The translations under genes and the position numbers were made by a program. The notes under the pieces were generated by a model that saw only the letters and a list, made by a program, of their open reading frames with translations, made no database searches and was not told the DNA's origin. A DNA stretch of 51,931 nt, from positions 1 through 51,931 of the forward strand of contig JANNRA010000050.1 in NCBI GenBank assembly GCA_031401035.1, given 5' to 3'. Below, piece after piece: positions 30,456-38,669 of the stretch; within the stretch, counting starts at the first letter, position 1, and every line of letters starts with the position of its first letter. The stretch is from JANNRA01 sp031401035 (GTDB taxonomy: Bacteria; Desulfobacterota; Binatia; HRBIN30; CADEER01).

Positions 30456-32206
30456 GCGACGTCCTACGCATCGCCAACTGTTCCGGGTTCTACGGCGACC
30501 GCCTGAGTGCGGCGCGGGAAATGGTCGAGGGCGGACCGATCGACGTGCTGACGGGTGACTATCTGGCCGAGCTGACGTTGCTCATTCTGCTCAAGGACCG
30601 TTTCAAGAATCCCGACCTCGGCTACGCGCGCACCTTCCTGCGCCAGCTCGAGGAGGTGGCAGCGACCTGCCAGCAACGCGGCATCAAGATTGTCGTCAAC
30701 GCCGGCGGCCTGAACCCATCCGGCTGCGCCGCCGCGGCGCGTGCGGTGTACGAGAAGCTCGGACTGCGCGCCGTGGTGGCGCACGTCGAGGGCGACGACC
30801 TGACAGCGCGGCTCGACGCCCTGCAGGCGGCCGGCGAACGCTTCGTCCACATGGACAAGGGGACGCCGCTGGCCGAACTGCGGGTGCCGGTGATGAGCGC
30901 CAACGCCTACCTCGGCGGCTTTGGCATCGCCGCCGCGCTGCAGCGCGGCGCCGACGTGGTGATCTGTCCGCGTGTCACCGACGCGGCGTTGGTGGTCGGC
31001 CCGGCGGCCTGGCGTTTTGGCTGGCGGCGCGACGACTGGGACGCCCTCGCCGGCGCCGTCGTCGCCGGTCACATCATCGAGTGTGGCGCGCAGTGCAGCG
31101 GCGGCAACTACAGCTTCTTTGCCGAGGTCCCGCGTCTGCACCGCCCCGGATTTCCGATCGCCGAAGTGCACGGCGATGGCAGTTGCGTCATCACCAAGCA
31201 CGCGGGGACCGACGGCCTGGTGTCGGTGGGCACGGTGACCGCGCAGTTGCTGTACGAGATCGGGGCGCCGGCCTACGCGAATCCGGACGTCACGGCGCGC
31301 TTCGATACCATCGAGCTGGTGCAGGAGGGGCCCGACCGGGTGCTGGTGCGCGGCGTGCGCGGCGAGCCGCCGCCGCCGACGACCAAGGTGTGCATCAACC
31401 ACGCCGGTGGGTGGAAGAACGCCATGACCTTCATCCTCACCGGGCTCGACATCGAGGCCAAGGCGGCCCTGGCCGAGGAGACGTTGTGGGAGCTGCTCGG
31501 CGGCCGCGCCCAGTTCGCCGAGTCGCGCGTCACGCTGCGCCGCGGCGACCGGCCCGATCCTGGCTCGAACGAGGAAGCGTTCGCCTATCTCAGCGTCGCC
31601 GTGCGCGACGATGAGCAGCAGAAGGTCGGGCGGCGCTTCAGCAACGCGGCGATCGAGATGGCGCTGGCGAGCTACCCCGGCTTCACCGGTACCGGGCCGC
31701 CGGGCGAGGCCTCGCAGGTCGGCGTCTTCTGGCCGGCGCTGGTCGCGTCGACCGCAGTCGAGCACCGCGCGGTGGTCGGCGATACGATCATCGACATCGC
31801 GTCGGTGGCGCTGCCGGCCTCGTTTGTGCCGCCGGCGCCGCGCGTGGTGACCCTGCCGGCGGCGCCGGCCGGCGCGACGCGCGCCGTGCCGCTCGGCCTG
31901 TTGTGTGGTGCGCGCTCGGGTGACAAGGGAGGCAACGCCAACGTCGGCGTCTGGGTGCGCACGCCGGCGGCCTACGCCTGGCTGGCGAGCTTTCTCACCG
32001 TCGAGCGACTGCGCTCGCTACTGCCCGAGACACGCGAACTCGCGGTCGAGCGGCACGCGCTGCCCAACCTGCTGGCGCTCAATTTCGTCGTCAAGGGACT
32101 CCTCGGCGACGGCGTCGCCGCCTCGCTGCGCAGCGACCCGCAGGCGAAGACGTTGGGGGAGTACCTGCGCGCCAGGGTGGTTGCGGTACCCGTCACGCTG
32201 CTGTGA
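30452..32206 (+). CDS. AtuA family (DUF1446) acyclic terpene utilisation protein
   Basis: A 584-residue protein. The N-terminal ~450 residues are the AtuA/DUF1446 domain: I-A-N-C-S-G-F-Y-G-D-R-L-S-A-A, V-D-V-L-T-G-D-Y-L-A-E-L-type segment (I-D-V-L-T-G-D-Y-L-A-E-L-T), V-V-N-A-G-G-L-N-P-S-G-C and H-I-I-E-C-G-A-Q-C-S-G-G-N-Y. The C-terminal ~110 residues form a separate alpha/beta domain (V-P-L-G-L-L-C-G-A-R-S-G-D-K-G-G-N-A-N-V-G). Its length fits AtuA proteins of the Pseudomonas atu cluster, required for citronellol/geraniol use, biochemical function unresolved. It is translationally coupled to the hydratase and is the last gene of the operon. Confidence 0.92.
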   Translation: MSDVLRIANCSGFYGDRLSAAREMVEGGPIDVLTGDYLAELTLLILLKDRFKNPDLGYARTFLRQLEEVAATCQQRGIKIVVNAGGLNPSGCAAAARAVYEKLGLRAVVAHVEGDDLTARLDALQAAGERFVHMDKGTPLAELRVPVMSANAYLGGFGIAAALQRGADVVICPRVTDAALVVGPAAWRFGWRRDDWDALAGAVVAGHIIECGAQCSGGNYSFFAEVPRLHRPGFPIAEVHGDGSCVITKHAGTDGLVSVGTVTAQLLYEIGAPAYANPDVTARFDTIELVQEGPDRVLVRGVRGEPPPPTTKVCINHAGGWKNAMTFILTGLDIEAKAALAEETLWELLGGRAQFAESRVTLRRGDRPDPGSNEEAFAYLSVAVRDDEQQKVGRRFSNAAIEMALASYPGFTGTGPPGEASQVGVFWPALVASTAVEHRAVVGDTIIDIASVALPASFVPPAPRVVTLPAAPAGATRAVPLGLLCGARSGDKGGNANVGVWVRTPAAYAWLASFLTVERLRSLLPETRELAVERHALPNLLALNFVVKGLLGDGVAASLRSDPQAKTLGEYLRARVVAVPVTLL

Positions 32207-32226
32207 GCGGCGATCTGCAAGGCCGT

Positions 32227-32254
32227 GCAGGGCGCGGCTACCACCGCGCCCTGC
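32227..32254. terminator. perfect hairpin between convergent genes
   Basis: GCAGGGCGCGG (32227-32237), loop CTACCA, CCGCGCCCTGC (32244-32254): a perfect 11-bp stem in the 49-bp gap between the AtuA-family gene and the convergent SRPBCC-epimerase gene. The arm sequence (AGGGCGCGGCT) resembles the element at 35003-35059, so it may be a family member reused as a bidirectional terminator. There is no T-tract. Confidence 0.6.
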
Positions 32255-32255
32255 C

Positions 32256-33662
32256 TCACGCGCCGAGGATGTGGCGCAGCGCCGGTTCGAGTTCCGGGTA
32301 GCGGAACGCGAAGCCGGCCGTCTTCAGGCGCTCCGGCTCGACGCGGGCGCCGGACAACAGCAACTCCTCGCCCATCTCGCCGAACAACAGGCGCACGGCG
32401 AAGGCGGGGAGGGGGATGACGGCCGGACGGCCGAGCACGCGTGCGAGCGTCTGGACGAACTCGCGGTTCGGCACCGGCGTTGGCGCAACGGCGTTGACCG
32501 GCCCCGAGAGGGTGGCCGTGGTGAGCGAGAAGAGGATCGCGTCGAGCACGTCGTCGAGGGCGATCCAGCTCATGAACTGATTGCCGCTGCCGACCGGGCC
32601 GCCGGCGCCGAGCTTGAACGGCGTCAACATCGCCGCCAGGGCGCCGCCGGCGGCGCTGAGCACGATGCCGAGGCGCAGCGTGACAACCCGCAGGCCGTGC
32701 GCGGCGGCGACCTGCGCCTCCGCTTCCCACTCACGGCAGACGTCGGCGAGGAACCCCGACCCCGGAGCGCTGTCCTCGGCCACGACATCGCGGCCGCGGT
32801 GGCCATAGAAGCCGATGGCCGAGGCGGCGACCAGCACTTTCGGGGGCCGCTGCAGGGCGCTCAGCGCTTCGACCAGCAGGTGGGTTCCAGCGACGCGGCT
32901 GTCGTGAATGCGCGCCTTGCGGTCGGTCGTCCAGCGCCCCGTGATGCTCTCCCCGGCGAGATGCACGACAGCGTCGAACCCTTCGAGGGCGGCGCGGTCG
33001 AGTTTGCCGGCCGTGGGGTCCCAGGTGACGGTGCCGGCGCGCTTGCGGCCGTTGCGGACCAGGCGCACGACCTCGTGCCCGCCGGTGGTCAGGTACGGCA
33101 CCAGTGCCGAGCCGACGAGTCCACTTGCTCCGGTGACGAGAATTCTCATCGCTTGCTGCCCCCGTGTGCGCGCATGCGCGGCGACGTCGCCGGCGGTGAC
33201 GCGATGCCTGTAATCAAACATGCGCCGTAGCTTGGCGCGTGTGAAACCACCCGCGAGCAGCGCCCCGGCGGCGCCGCCGGGCAGCAGGTACTCGATGTGA
33301 TCGTCGAGCCAGCAGGCCTCGCCGCCGTCGGGCTCGACGCGGTGCGTATGCTCCCACCACGCGAATGGGCCGGCGCTCTGCACGTCGCGAAACTGCACGC
33401 CGTCGATGAAGTCCATATGGTCGGCGATCCAGCGCGGGCCGATGCCGCCGCGGCCCATGCGCATGACCAGGCGCGCGCCGTCCTCGATGCCGCCACGTTT
33501 CTCCACCACGCGCACCGCCTCCCAGGGCGGCACCAGACGCTCGAAGGCGCCGGGGCGGGCATGCCAGTCGAAGACCGCACGCGCCGGAGCGTCGAGCCGG
33601 CTCCGGCGTGAAAACACCTCGACGGCGAGCGGCGCCGGGCGGCGGGATGGCGGTTCGGGCAT
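32256..33662 (-). CDS. SRPBCC domain fused to C-terminal TIGR01777-type epimerase
   Basis: A 468-residue protein. Residues about 15-165 are an SRPBCC/START-like lipid-binding domain (V-E-V-F-S-R-R-S-R-L-D-A-P-A-R-A-V-F-D-W-H). Residues about 172-465 are a TIGR01777 NAD-epimerase fold (M-R-I-L-V-T-G-A-S-G-L-V-G-S-A-L, V-V-H-L-A-G-E-S-I, A-S-A-I-G-F-Y-G-H-R-G, Q-F-M-S-W-I-A-L-D-D-V). It has the same two domains as the gene at 21631-23037 but in reverse order, and by coincidence the same length. The ATG complement is 33660-33662; only 20 bp separate it from the divergent NADH dehydrogenase start. Its substrate is unknown. Confidence 0.92.
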   Translation of the reverse strand: MPEPPSRRPAPLAVEVFSRRSRLDAPARAVFDWHARPGAFERLVPPWEAVRVVEKRGGIEDGARLVMRMGRGGIGPRWIADHMDFIDGVQFRDVQSAGPFAWWEHTHRVEPDGGEACWLDDHIEYLLPGGAAGALLAGGFTRAKLRRMFDYRHRVTAGDVAAHARTRGQQAMRILVTGASGLVGSALVPYLTTGGHEVVRLVRNGRKRAGTVTWDPTAGKLDRAALEGFDAVVHLAGESITGRWTTDRKARIHDSRVAGTHLLVEALSALQRPPKVLVAASAIGFYGHRGRDVVAEDSAPGSGFLADVCREWEAEAQVAAAHGLRVVTLRLGIVLSAAGGALAAMLTPFKLGAGGPVGSGNQFMSWIALDDVLDAILFSLTTATLSGPVNAVAPTPVPNREFVQTLARVLGRPAVIPLPAFAVRLLFGEMGEELLLSGARVEPERLKTAGFAFRYPELEPALRHILGA

Positions 33663-33666
33663 GGCT

Positions 33667-33678
33667 TGCTAGACTAGC
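33667..33678. promoter_or_regulatory. palindromic shared -10 region of two divergent genes
   Basis: The 20-bp gap between the divergent start codons (33662 minus, 33683 plus) contains the palindrome GCTAGACTAGC (33668-33678). On the plus strand TGCTAGACT reads as an extended -10 whose hexamer TAGACT ends seven bases before the NDH-2 ATG. On the minus strand TAGTCT ends eight bases before the SRPBCC-epimerase ATG. No -35 match was found for either, and both transcripts would be leaderless. Confidence 0.5.
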
Positions 33679-33682
33679 GCAC

Positions 33683-35032
33683 ATGGCGCTGCCGACAACC
33701 CGCGTGGTGATCGTCGGAGGCGGCTTCGGCGGTCTCTACGCCGCGCAGGCACTGCGTCGAGCGCCGGTCGAGGTGACGCTGATCGATCGGCGCAACTTTC
33801 ACCTCTTCCAGCCGCTCCTGTATCAGGTCGCCACCGGTGGCCTGTCGCCCGGCGATATCGCCTCGCCCCTACGCCACGTCCTGCGCCGTCAACGCAATGC
33901 CCGCGTCCTGCTGGCTGAGGTGACCGCGATCGACGCCGCGGCGCGGCGCCTGATTCTCAGCGACGGGGCGGTCGACTACGACATCCTGATCGTCGCGGCT
34001 GGGGCGACGCATCACTACTTCGGCCACCCGGAATGGGCGGAGCATGCCCCCGGCCTGAAGACGATCGAGGACGCGACCGAGATCCGCCGTCGCGTCCTGC
34101 TCGCCTTTGAAGCCGCCGAACGCGAGCCCGACGCGGCGCGTCGGGCCGCCTGGCTGCGCTTTGTCGTCGTTGGCGCCGGACCGACCGGCGTTGAACTGGC
34201 GGGCGCCCTCGGCGAGATCGCCAACGATACGCTGCGGCAGGACTTCCGCGCCATCCGCCCCTCGGAGGCGGAGATCCTGCTGGTCGAGGCTGGGGACCGG
34301 GTCCTGCCGGTCTATCAACCCGAGCTGTCGACGCGAGCGCAGCAGGCCCTCGAGGGCCTCGGGGTTACTGTCCGCCTCCGCACCACCGTCGCCGGCGTCG
34401 CGGCCGACGTTGTCCAGCTGCGCTGCGGTGAGCGCAGTGAGCACGTGCCGGCGCGCACGGTCCTCTGGGCCGCTGGCGTGCAAGCGTCGCCGCTGGCGGC
34501 GCTGCTGGCACAGGCGACCGGCGCGGCCCTCGATCGGGCCGGTCGGGTGACGACTGGCCCCGACCTGGCGCTGCCGGGCCACCCCGAGATCCTGGTCATC
34601 GGCGACATGGCGCGCTGCGAGCAGGACGGCGCGCCGTTGCCGGGAGTGGCGCCGGTGGCCATGGCGCAGGGTCGCTACGCCGCCGGCGTCGTCGCCGCGC
34701 AGGCGGCGGGTCGCGCCAAGCCGGCGCCGTTCCGCTATCGCGACAAGGGCATGCTGGCGACGATCGGCCGCTCGCAGGCGGTCTGCGACCTGGGCTGGGT
34801 CCGCTACTCCGGGCTGCTGGCGTGGTTGACCTGGTTGTTCGTCCACGTCCTGTTTCTGGTCGAGTTCGAGAGCCGTATTCTCGTCCTCGTCCAGTGGGCA
34901 TGGAACTACATCACCCGTAACCGCGGCACGCGCCTGATCACCGGCGCGGATCCGCTGCCGTTGCCACTCGGCGGGGACGCCACGCCACAGCGAACGACTC
35001 TCGAGGGCGCGGCTCCCGCCGCGCCGCATTGA
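33683..35032 (+). CDS. ndh: type II NADH dehydrogenase (NDH-2)
   Basis: A 449-residue single-subunit NADH:quinone oxidoreductase that does not pump protons. FAD-binding motif V-V-I-V-G-G-G-F-G-G-L-Y-A-A near the start; NADH-binding motif F-V-V-V-G-A-G-P-T-G-V-E-L-A-G near residue 155. I-D-R-R-N-F-H-L-F-Q-P-L-L-Y-Q-V-A, typical of NDH-2, and E-I-L-V-I-G-D-M-A follow. The C-terminal part (Y-S-G-L-L-A-W-L-T-W-L-F-V-H-V-L-F-L) is the amphipathic membrane anchor. The last ~9 codons (E-G-A-A-P-A-A-P-H) are encoded by the palindromic element at 35003-35059. Start ATG 33683 was preferred to upstream in-frame codons because the FAD motif begins here. It feeds electrons to the quinone pool, beside Sdh. 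Confidence 0.93.
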   Translation: MALPTTRVVIVGGGFGGLYAAQALRRAPVEVTLIDRRNFHLFQPLLYQVATGGLSPGDIASPLRHVLRRQRNARVLLAEVTAIDAAARRLILSDGAVDYDILIVAAGATHHYFGHPEWAEHAPGLKTIEDATEIRRRVLLAFEAAEREPDAARRAAWLRFVVVGAGPTGVELAGALGEIANDTLRQDFRAIRPSEAEILLVEAGDRVLPVYQPELSTRAQQALEGLGVTVRLRTTVAGVAADVVQLRCGERSEHVPARTVLWAAGVQASPLAALLAQATGAALDRAGRVTTGPDLALPGHPEILVIGDMARCEQDGAPLPGVAPVAMAQGRYAAGVVAAQAAGRAKPAPFRYRDKGMLATIGRSQAVCDLGWVRYSGLLAWLTWLFVHVLFLVEFESRILVLVQWAWNYITRNRGTRLITGADPLPLPLGGDATPQRTTLEGAAPAAPH

Positions 35033-35059
35033 GTGCGTCGCGGCGGCAGCCGCGCCCTC
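35003..35059. repeat. palindromic element spanning the 3' end of ndh
   Basis: Arms of 21 bp (35003-35023 and 35039-35059) complementary with one mismatch around a 15-base loop: GAGGGCGCGGCTCCCGCCGCG against CGCGGCGGCAGCCGCGCCCTC reversed. It overlaps the last codons of ndh (stop 35030-35032) and the gap to convergent sdhB, so it could also end both transcripts. It is similar in arm sequence to the elements at 29112-29196 and 32227-32254. Confidence 0.8.
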
Positions 35060-35063
35060 CACG

Positions 35064-35837
35064 TCATTCCGCCGGCAGCGCCGGGGCGGGATCCTTCTTG
35101 TCGCCGCCGAGCATGCGGAAGATGCGCGCCACCGGGTCGTAGAAACGGTCGACGACGCGCTCCTTGAGCGGGATGATGGCGTTGTCGGTGATGTGGATGC
35201 CTTCCGGGCAGACGTCGGTGCAGCACTTGGTGATGTTGCAGTAGCCGGAGCCGAAGTCGTTGCGGATGGCCGGGATGCGATCGGCGGTGTCGAGCGGGTG
35301 CATCTCCTGGTTAGCCAGGTAGAGCATGAAGCGCGGCCCGACGAATTGGTCAAACTTCTGCTGGTCGCGCAACACGTGGCAGACGTCCTGGCACAGGTAG
35401 CACTCGATGCACGTGCGGAACTCCTGGATGCGGTCGACGTCCTCCTGCTGCATGCGGTAGTTGCCTTCGGCATCGCGCGGGCGCGGGCGAAAGGGGGGGA
35501 TGCGGCGCTTCTGCGTGTAGTTCCAGGAGACGTCGGTCACCAGATCGCGGATGATCGGGAAGCTCTTGATCGGCTGCAGCGTGATCGGCCCCTCGGCTGG
35601 AAGGGTGTCCATGCGCGTCATGCACGACAGCCGCGGCTTGCCGTTGATCTCGCAGCTGCACGAGCCGCACTTGCCGGCCTTGCAATTCCAGCGCACAGCG
35701 AGGTCGGGCGCGTGCGTCGCCTGGATGCGAAGCACGACGTCGAGGACCACCATGCCCTCGTCCATCTCGACTTCGTAGTCGCGGAACTCGCCGCCGCTCT
35801 TGTCGCCGCGCCAGACGCGGAAGGTGCGGGTGGCCAT
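35064..35837 (-). CDS. sdhB: succinate dehydrogenase iron-sulfur subunit
   Basis: A 257-residue protein. The plant-type ferredoxin domain binds [2Fe-2S] via C-K-A-G-K-C-G-S-C-S-C and L-S-C. The C-terminal domain binds [4Fe-4S] via C-I-E-C-Y-L-C-Q-D-V-C and [3Fe-4S] via C-C-T-D-V-C-P-E-G. It relays electrons from the SdhA flavin to the membrane subunit and quinone. SdhA's stop (35838-35840) immediately abuts this start, so the genes are coupled. The order membrane anchor, flavoprotein, iron-sulfur protein is that of actinobacterial Sdh1. Confidence 0.96.
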   Translation of the reverse strand: MATRTFRVWRGDKSGGEFRDYEVEMDEGMVVLDVVLRIQATHAPDLAVRWNCKAGKCGSCSCEINGKPRLSCMTRMDTLPAEGPITLQPIKSFPIIRDLVTDVSWNYTQKRRIPPFRPRPRDAEGNYRMQQEDVDRIQEFRTCIECYLCQDVCHVLRDQQKFDQFVGPRFMLYLANQEMHPLDTADRIPAIRNDFGSGYCNITKCCTDVCPEGIHITDNAIIPLKERVVDRFYDPVARIFRMLGGDKKDPAPALPAE

Positions 35838-37697
35838 CTACGCTCCTTGTCCCGGCGCCGCCGCGGCGGCCGATCCCTCGAGTTCCTCGAGTGTCGCCAG
35901 GGCGATCTTCGCCAACTCCGGAGGCGGCGCGGGCCGCGTTTCCCTGCGGACCTCCATCTCGCCGCCGGCGCCGCGTTTGACGATTACGTTGACCTTCTGC
36001 CACTCCTCCCGCTCGCCGGGGAAGTCGGTGCGCGTATGGCCGCCGCGGCTCTCCTCGCGCACCAGCGCGGCGCGCGTCACCGCCTCCGCGGTGATCATCA
36101 GGGAGCCGAGGGCGATCGCCTCGTGCCAGCCGGGGTTGTACTGCGCCGCGCCCGGCGCCTTCACCTGCGCGACCTCGGCCTTGAGCGCCTCGAGTTCGAC
36201 CAACGCGGTCTCCAGCTCGTCCTGCTGGCGCACGATGTTGACGTAGCGATCCATCACCCTCTGCAGGTGCTCGGTGACGACATAGGGGTTGATGCCCTCG
36301 GCGCGGTTGAGCGGATCCGTGGCGCGCCGCACGGCCGCCTCGATCTGCGCCATGTCGGTGACTGGGGTCTTCGCGCGGGCGCGGACGAAATCGGCGGCGC
36401 CGATGCCGGACAGGTGGCCGAAGACGAGCAGGTCGGAGAGCGAGTTGCCGCCGAGGCGGTTGGCGCCGTGCATGCCGCCCGAGCATTCGCCACAGGCGAA
36501 GAGGCCGGGCACGCTGGTCATCTGCGTATCCGGATGCACGCGGATTCCGCCCATGCAGTAGTGCAGGGTGGGTCCGACCTCCATCGGCTCGCTGGTGATG
36601 TCGACGCCGGCCAGTTCCTTGAACTGGTGGTACATCGACGGCAGCTTGCGCTTGATGAATTCGGCGTCGCGCCGCGAGGCGATGTCGAGGAAGACGCCGC
36701 CGTGCGGTGAGCCGCGCCCCTCGACCACCTCGCGGGTGATGGCGCGCGCCACCACGTCGCGGGTGAGCAGTTCCGGTGGGCGGCGGTGCTTCGTCGAGTC
36801 CACCAACCAGGCGTCGGCCTCCTCGACCGTGTCCGCGGTCTCGGCGGCGAACTTTTCCGGGATGTAGGTGAACATGAAGCGCTCGCCGTCGCGGTTTTTC
36901 AGCACGCCGCCGTCGCCGCGCACGCCCTCGGTGACGAGGATGCCGCGCACCGACGGTGGCCACACCATGCCGGTGGGGTGGAACTGGGTGAACTCCATGT
37001 CGATCAGTTCGGCGCCGGCGGCGTAGGCGAGGGCAAAACCGTCGCCGGTGTACTCCCAGGAGTTCGAGGTGAAGCGCCAGGCGCGGCCGCCGCCGCCGGT
37101 GGCCATGATCACCGCCTTGGCTCTGAGGAGCAGCAGGCGCCCGGTCTCGCGCCAGTAGGCGAGCACGCCGGCGACGGCGCCGTCGTCGAGCAGCAGCTCG
37201 AGCGCGGTGCACTCCATGTGCACCGCGACGTTCTTGGTGTGCACCGTGCGGTCCTGCAGGGTGCGAATGATTTCCAGGCCGGTGCGATCGCCGACGTGCG
37301 CCAGGCGCGGGTAGCGGTGGCCGCCGAAGTTGCGCTGGCTGATCAGGCCGGTGCTGGTGCGGTCGAAGACCGCGCCCCATTCCTCCAATTCGCGGACGCG
37401 ATCGGGGGCGTTTCTGGCGTGCAACTCGGCCATGCGCCAGTTGTTGAGGAACTTGCCGCCGCGGATGGTGTCGCGGAAGTGGACCTTCCAGCTGTCCTGC
37501 GGTGCGACGTTGCCGAGCGCCGCCGCGCAGCCGCCCTCGGCCATGACCGTGTGCGCCTTGCCGAGCAGCGACTTGCACACCAGGCCGGTGCTCAGTCCCT
37601 GCTGGCCGCACTCGATGGCGGCGCGCAGTCCGGCGCCGCCGGCGCCGATGACGACGACATCGTGCTCGACGGTCTGAATATCGGAGAGGTCAGCCAT
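35838..37697 (-). CDS. sdhA: succinate dehydrogenase/fumarate reductase flavoprotein subunit
   Basis: A 619-residue flavoprotein oxidising succinate to fumarate. FAD motif D-V-V-V-I-G-A-G-G-A-G-L-R-A-A-I; the covalent flavin histidine is H49 in K-A-H-T-V-M-A-E-G-G. The substrate site is in M-E-F-T-Q-F-H-P-T-G; R-G-I-L-V-T-E-G-V-R-G and H-Y-C-M-G-G-I-R-V follow, then G-A-N-R-L-G-G-N-S-L-S-D-L. A C-terminal E-E-S-R-G-G-H-T-R-T-D-F-P is also present. The extra C-terminal tail (P-A-P-P-P-E-L-A...) matches the long Sdh1 version. It sits three bases downstream of the membrane subunit gene and abuts sdhB. Confidence 0.97.
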   Translation of the reverse strand: MADLSDIQTVEHDVVVIGAGGAGLRAAIECGQQGLSTGLVCKSLLGKAHTVMAEGGCAAALGNVAPQDSWKVHFRDTIRGGKFLNNWRMAELHARNAPDRVRELEEWGAVFDRTSTGLISQRNFGGHRYPRLAHVGDRTGLEIIRTLQDRTVHTKNVAVHMECTALELLLDDGAVAGVLAYWRETGRLLLLRAKAVIMATGGGGRAWRFTSNSWEYTGDGFALAYAAGAELIDMEFTQFHPTGMVWPPSVRGILVTEGVRGDGGVLKNRDGERFMFTYIPEKFAAETADTVEEADAWLVDSTKHRRPPELLTRDVVARAITREVVEGRGSPHGGVFLDIASRRDAEFIKRKLPSMYHQFKELAGVDITSEPMEVGPTLHYCMGGIRVHPDTQMTSVPGLFACGECSGGMHGANRLGGNSLSDLLVFGHLSGIGAADFVRARAKTPVTDMAQIEAAVRRATDPLNRAEGINPYVVTEHLQRVMDRYVNIVRQQDELETALVELEALKAEVAQVKAPGAAQYNPGWHEAIALGSLMITAEAVTRAALVREESRGGHTRTDFPGEREEWQKVNVIVKRGAGGEMEVRRETRPAPPPELAKIALATLEELEGSAAAAAPGQGA

Positions 37698-37700
37698 AGA

Positions 37701-38543
37701 TCATCCCCAGGTGCTGTAGTCGTGGATGATGCCCATCGACACCAGCCGAACGTAGACGTCGCACAGGCCGACCCACACCATGCTGACCCAGGCGAACAGC
37801 ATGTGCCGCTGGTTGAGCCACGAGACCCGCGTCCAGGCGCCGTGCCGCGTGCGCGCCGCACCGTCGCAGGTGAAACAGTTGAGCTGCCCGCCGATCAGGT
37901 GGCGGAACGAGTGGCAGCCGAAGACGTATGCCCCGAGTACGATCGGGTTCAGCAGCAGGATGAGGGTACCGACGCCGATGCCGAACTGGCCGTCGCGCCA
38001 GAACGCCAGCCAGGCGTCGTAGGACAGGATACCGATGTAGATGACGGCGATGTACATCGTGTAGCGATGCAGGTTCTGGAGGACCAGCAGTGCCGTCTCG
38101 CCGCGGTAGTTCTTCTGCGGCCGGGCCCCCACCGCGCAGGCGGGCGGGGTGAGGAAATACGAGCGGTAGTAGAACTTCCGGTAGTAGTAACAGGTGAGGC
38201 GGAATGACAGCGGACCGGCGAGGATCAGCCAGGCTGGCGAGGAGGGCAGGAACGGCGGCCAGATGCTCCGCAGCCATGCCGGCCATTCGCCGAACACGGC
38301 GTGCTCAAGCGGCGCGGCGCCGGCGCGAGCCAGGTCCGTGAACAGGACCGGCGAGTAGAAGGGGGACAGGTAGCCGCCGTAGAAGTAGTGGTCGCCCTGA
38401 AACGCCGCCCAGTTGGCGTACAGGACGAAGATCAGAAAGCCGGCGCCGGTCCACAGCGGCTCGACCCACCAGCGGTCCGTACGGAAGGTGGCGAGGAACC
38501 CTTCGCGCGTTGCGCTACCGACACCGGACGTGGATGTCGCCAT
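37701..38543 (-). CDS. sdhC: succinate dehydrogenase membrane anchor subunit (Sdh1 type)
   Basis: A 280-residue membrane protein with five or more hydrophobic helices. Histidines lie in helices or their ends (Q-N-L-H-R-Y-T-M-Y-I-A, F-G-C-H-S-F-R-H-L-I-G-G, N-Q-R-H-M-L-F-A-W-V), consistent with haem ligation. C-F-T-C-D-G is a conserved Cys pair seen in this subtype. A single large anchor, not separate SdhC/SdhD, matches Mycobacterium Rv0249c-type Sdh1 (about 273 residues). Of the adjacent GTG (38546) and ATG (38543) I prefer ATG because it is seven bases from the GGGGGG site. First gene of the sdhCAB operon; the likely promoter is at 38586-38615. Confidence 0.85.
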   Translation of the reverse strand: MATSTSGVGSATREGFLATFRTDRWWVEPLWTGAGFLIFVLYANWAAFQGDHYFYGGYLSPFYSPVLFTDLARAGAAPLEHAVFGEWPAWLRSIWPPFLPSSPAWLILAGPLSFRLTCYYYRKFYYRSYFLTPPACAVGARPQKNYRGETALLVLQNLHRYTMYIAVIYIGILSYDAWLAFWRDGQFGIGVGTLILLLNPIVLGAYVFGCHSFRHLIGGQLNCFTCDGAARTRHGAWTRVSWLNQRHMLFAWVSMVWVGLCDVYVRLVSMGIIHDYSTWG

Positions 38544-38585
38544 CACCGAGCCCCCCGAGATTCGCGCCGTTCGATATGCATCAGA

Positions 38586-38615
38586 CTTATTCTTGAGCGA
38601 GTTGAGAAATCACAA
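38586..38615 (-). promoter_or_regulatory. possible sdhCAB promoter with direct repeat
   Basis: On the minus strand: TTGTGA (-35, complement of 38610-38615), 18-bp spacer, AATAAG (-10, complement of 38586-38591). The spacer contains the direct repeat CTTGAG-CGA-GTTGAG (plus strand 38592-38606). This A+T-rich patch stands out from the flanking sequence. Hexamer matches are only moderate. The neighbouring TetR gene is a candidate regulator. Confidence 0.42.
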
Positions 38616-38669
38616 CAGTAATATCGACGGATCTCGCGGGGGTCAACAGGCCCGCGCCAGCGGGACCCT

